Positions 62,603 through 64,000 of a stretch of DNA of 64,000 nt are shown piece after piece. Origin of the DNA: Bacillus sp. FJAT-26390 (GTDB taxonomy: Bacteria > Bacillota > Bacilli > Paenibacillales > Paenibacillaceae); NCBI RefSeq assembly GCF_001682865.1, contig NZ_MAQX01000011.1, positions 1,185,969 to 1,249,968 of the forward strand, in the 5' to 3' direction. A model generated the notes under the pieces. It was given only the letters and a program-made list of their open reading frames with translations, did not search any database and was not told where the DNA came from. Both the position numbers and the translations under genes were made by a program. Position 1 is the stretch's first letter. Each line of letters opens with the position of its first letter.

Positions 62603-62986
62603 TTAGTCCGCGTGTGCGACGGCGCTAATTTCAATCAATTGCTCAGGGAACGCAAGATATGTCACGCCGATGAGACTGCCGGCAGGCCGGTGTTGTCCTA
62701 CGTATTCCTTGAACAGCCGGATGACCGGCTCGGAATGTTTTTGAGCGTTTGTCAAATAGATCTCCACATAAGCGAGGTTCGACCTCGTGACATTAAATCC
62801 CGCCAGCACGCGATCAAGATTTTCCAGCGTTTGCCGGGTCTGTGCCTCGATATCGCCTTCGCCAACGAACGTGCCCTCTGTGTCGTGGGAAAATTGTCCT
62901 GAAATGTAGATAGTTCCGTTTACGGAGTATCCCTGGGTAATTCCGTGATCCCAAAGATCGTGATTGTAGGTTTTTACTTTAGTCAT
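62603..62986 (-). CDS. ridA: RidA-family protein
   Basis: A 127-residue RidA/YjgF-like protein that hydrolyses reactive enamines and imines to ketones. Family stretches: YSVNGTIYISGQFSHDTEG near 19, QTRQTLENLDRVLAGFNV, LAYVEIYLTNAQKHS and the C-terminal LIEISAVAHAD. The key Arg usually found near residue 105 (as in RxxVEV) is not evident; the corresponding stretch here is YLAFPEQLIEI, so enamine hydrolysis is uncertain. ATG 62986 follows AAAGGAGAG. Its promoter region is a copy of that between the HxlR and arginase-family genes. Confidence 0.88.
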   Translation of the reverse strand: MTKVKTYNHDLWDHGITQGYSVNGTIYISGQFSHDTEGTFVGEGDIEAQTRQTLENLDRVLAGFNVTRSNLAYVEIYLTNAQKHSEPVIRLFKEYVGQHRPAGSLIGVTYLAFPEQLIEISAVAHAD

Positions 62987-63044
62987 TCCTTTCTCTCCTT
63001 TACTTAAAGTAAGGTTAGTATAGAATGAAAGCATATAAAAAAAC

Positions 63045-63069
63045 AGTACGCACTTTATTGAAAGGTACT
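63045..63069. promoter_or_regulatory. HxlR operator candidate before RidA
   Basis: AGTAC-N15-GTACT, same layout as the site at 56071-56095, within a duplicated promoter segment. Confidence 0.55.
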
Positions 63070-63089
63070 ACCAGAAAGGATAGTGTGAA

Positions 63090-63125
63090 ATGAGTATGGC
63101 TGAATCGAATCCCCTCTTTTGTTAA
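63090..63125 (+). pseudogene. HxlR gene 5' remnant
   Basis: Divergent from RidA, ATGAGTATGGCTGAA repeats the first five codons of the HxlR gene (MSMAE), then diverges and stops after eleven codons. It marks the end of the duplicated HxlR promoter segment. Confidence 0.65.
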
Positions 63126-63139
63126 TAAGATCATAAAGC

Positions 63140-63343
63140 TGTGTAAGCTTGTTGCTGGAAAATGGTGGAGGGATGATAGAAGTTCAAGCGTGGCTAGGCC
63201 ATAGTGATTACTCAACTACAGCTCATGTTTATTGTCATCTGGAGTACCGTTCAAAGGTTTCTTCAGCTAATACTATAAATGAAATTTTAGATCTAAATAA
63301 AAAAAGCCCATTAGATACTTTATCTAATGAGCGTTACTTATGA
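63140..63343 (+). pseudogene. C-terminal fragment of a tyrosine recombinase/integrase
   Basis: The frame reads SLLLENGGGMIEVQAWLGHSDYSTTAHVYCHLEYRSK, the end of a phage-type integrase: WLGHS carries the conserved His and VYCHL the nucleophile Tyr region. The N-terminal domains and first catalytic Arg are absent. It ends four bases from the 3' end of tRNA-Leu, a normal attachment position for integrative elements, and its last codons overlap the tRNA operon terminator. Confidence 0.8.
63299..63332 (-). terminator. Terminator of the tRNA operon
   Basis: Minus strand GCTCATTAGATA pairs with TATCTAATGGGC around three bases (one G-T) and is followed by seven T. Confidence 0.85.
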
Positions 63344-63346
63344 ATT

Positions 63347-63428
63347 TGGTGCCGATGAGAGGACTCGAACCTCCACGGTTTCCCTCACGATTTTGAGTCG
63401 CGCGCGTCTGCCATTCCGCCACATCGGC
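63347..63428 (-). tRNA. tRNA-Leu (CAA)
   Basis: Acceptor GCCGATG/CATCGGC, anticodon loop CTCAAAA giving CAA, long variable arm as expected for leucine, GTTCGAGTC T-loop region and encoded CCA. Last gene of the tRNA run. Confidence 0.95.
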
Positions 63429-63441
63429 AATTCAATAAAGA

Positions 63442-63518
63442 TGGCGTGCCCTAAGAGATTCGAACTCCTGGCCTTTTGATTCGTAGTCAAACGCTCTATC
63501 CAGCTGAGCTAAGGGCAC
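63442..63518 (-). tRNA. tRNA-Arg (ACG)
   Basis: Acceptor GTGCCCT/AGGGCAC, anticodon loop CTACGAA giving ACG (read as ICG), T-loop GTTCGAATC, encoded CCA. Confidence 0.95.
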
Positions 63519-63535
63519 ATGTTTTGAAAATAAGT

Positions 63536-63609
63536 TGGAGGCGCCACCTAGACTCGAACTAGGGGTAGAGCTTTTGCAGAGCTCTGCCTTACCACTTGGC
63601 TATGGCGCC
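63536..63609 (-). tRNA. tRNA-Cys (GCA)
   Basis: Acceptor GGCGCCA/TGGCGCC, anticodon loop CTGCAAA giving GCA, discriminator T (U73) typical of cysteine tRNA, encoded CCA. Confidence 0.95.
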
Positions 63610-63616
63610 AACTTAA

Positions 63617-63691
63617 TGGAGCGGAAGACGGGAATCGAACCCGCGACCCTCGCCTTGGCAAGGCGATGCTCTACCGCTGAGCCACTTCCGC
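63617..63691 (-). tRNA. tRNA-Gly (GCC)
   Basis: Acceptor GCGGAAG/CTTCCGC, anticodon loop TTGCCAA giving GCC, T-loop GTTCGATTC, encoded CCA. Confidence 0.95.
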
Positions 63692-63698
63692 ATATCAA

Positions 63699-63773
63699 TG
63701 GCTGGGGATTCAGGGATCGAACCTGAGAATGACGGAGTCAAAGTCCGTTGCCTTACCGCTTGGCTAATCCCCA
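63699..63773 (-). tRNA. tRNA-Gln (TTG)
   Basis: Starts with U1 as usual for glutamine tRNA (TGGGGAT/ATCCCCA), anticodon loop CTTTGAC giving TTG, encoded CCA. Confidence 0.95.
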
Positions 63774-63803
63774 ACAATAGCTATTATTTTTTTTTTGTAA
63801 AAA

Positions 63804-63880
63804 TGGGGCGATCGAGGGGAATTGAACCCCCGAATGTCGGATCCACAAACCGATGCGTTAACCACTTCGCCACGACCGCC
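63804..63880 (-). tRNA. tRNA-His (GTG)
   Basis: Eight-pair acceptor with G-1 opposite C73, anticodon loop TTGTGGA giving GTG, encoded CCA. First gene of the run visible here. Confidence 0.95.
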
Positions 63881-63927
63881 ATAATTAAATTCAGGTGTTT
63901 TGCCTACATGAGCGATGGCTCATAGAC

Positions 63928-63953
63928 AAAAAATAAAACCCACATTTGTGGGT
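63928..63953 (-). terminator. Terminator upstream of the tRNA run
   Basis: Minus strand ACCCACA pairs with TGTGGGT across two bases, followed by TTTATTTTTT. It would end a transcript entering from beyond the window. Confidence 0.65.
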
Positions 63954-63958
63954 CAATT

Positions 63959-63976
63959 GCTAATGCTAGCATTAGC
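63959..63976. repeat. 18-bp perfect palindrome
   Basis: GCTAATGCT followed by its reverse complement AGCATTAGC. It adjoins the rRNA-leader-like sequence; function unknown. Confidence 0.6.
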
Positions 63977-63981
63977 AAGTT

Positions 63982-64000
63982 GCGCCCTGAAAACTGGATA
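63982..64000 (+). other. rRNA leader/spacer-like sequence at the window edge
   Basis: CCCTGAAAACTGGATA resembles the TTGAAAACTGGATA stretch that precedes rRNA genes in Paenibacillus and Bacillus operons. An rRNA gene just beyond the window is likely, but no rRNA sequence is visible here. Confidence 0.35.

Overview
The window reads like a chromosomal segment of a Paenibacillus-type Firmicute. The signs are strong GGAGG ribosome sites with frequent TTG/GTG starts, SLH-domain secreted proteins, a YesM/YesN two-component pair beside an Lpl-type sugar ABC transporter, copper-amine-oxidase-N domains on secreted proteins, and a tRNA run (His-Gln-Gly-Cys-Arg-Leu) resembling the Bacillus order. This is inferred from gene content only.

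Layout. 1-3736: 3'-truncated secreted GH3-CBM6-GH30 glycosidase with a perfect palindrome upstream. 4077-6013: TerB-like protein, thymidine kinase, an unknown protein and a tiny membrane peptide. 6162-17888: a stress island made of an xpaC-telA operon and a long tellurium-resistance-type operon (four TerD-family genes, TerC, citrate-lyase-like enzyme, a fused phosphoribosyltransferase/TRSP/StiP protein, HAD phosphatase, ATP-grasp ligase). The long operon is preceded by an ECF-sigma-type promoter and punctuated by internal hairpins. 18299-21635: small proteins, thioredoxin and an ABC-F ATPase with a leader attenuator. 21678-30107: Lpl-type ABC operon with two different binding proteins, divergent from YesN/YesM. 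30216-44459: mostly single genes, including a TraB/GumN protein, pirin, SLH-GH18, a MarR/ring-cleaving dioxygenase pair, an M15 peptidase, an LLM oxidoreductase with an Rrf2 regulator, an aldo-keto reductase and an IclR regulator, plus an RNA-ligase pseudogene.

44584-53980 is the most unusual region. An OpuB/OpuC-like quaternary-amine transporter (ATPase, permease, binding protein) brackets an enzyme block: an aromatic-amino-acid-lyase homologue that lacks the Ala-Ser-Gly triad forming the MIO cofactor, an FAD oxidoreductase with a two-cluster ferredoxin, and two HpaB-like flavin oxygenases. A decayed copy of the binding-protein gene sits at the permease/lyase junction. The ATPase and the intact binding-protein gene share a similar terminator-containing leader. 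I infer uptake and catabolism of a betaine, in which the lyase would release a tertiary amine as ergothionase does; the substrate is unknown.

54373-63343 is a decaying region: two acetyltransferases, an HxlR regulator whose promoter and operator are duplicated in front of a RidA gene, a truncated arginase-family gene, an AraC regulator with an epoxide hydrolase, a frameshifted M13 peptidase, a MerR regulator with a 19-bp-spacer promoter, a second TraB/GumN paralogue, and an integrase C-terminal scrap ending beside a tRNA gene. 63347-63880 holds six tRNA genes on the minus strand. The last bases resemble rRNA-operon leader sequence.
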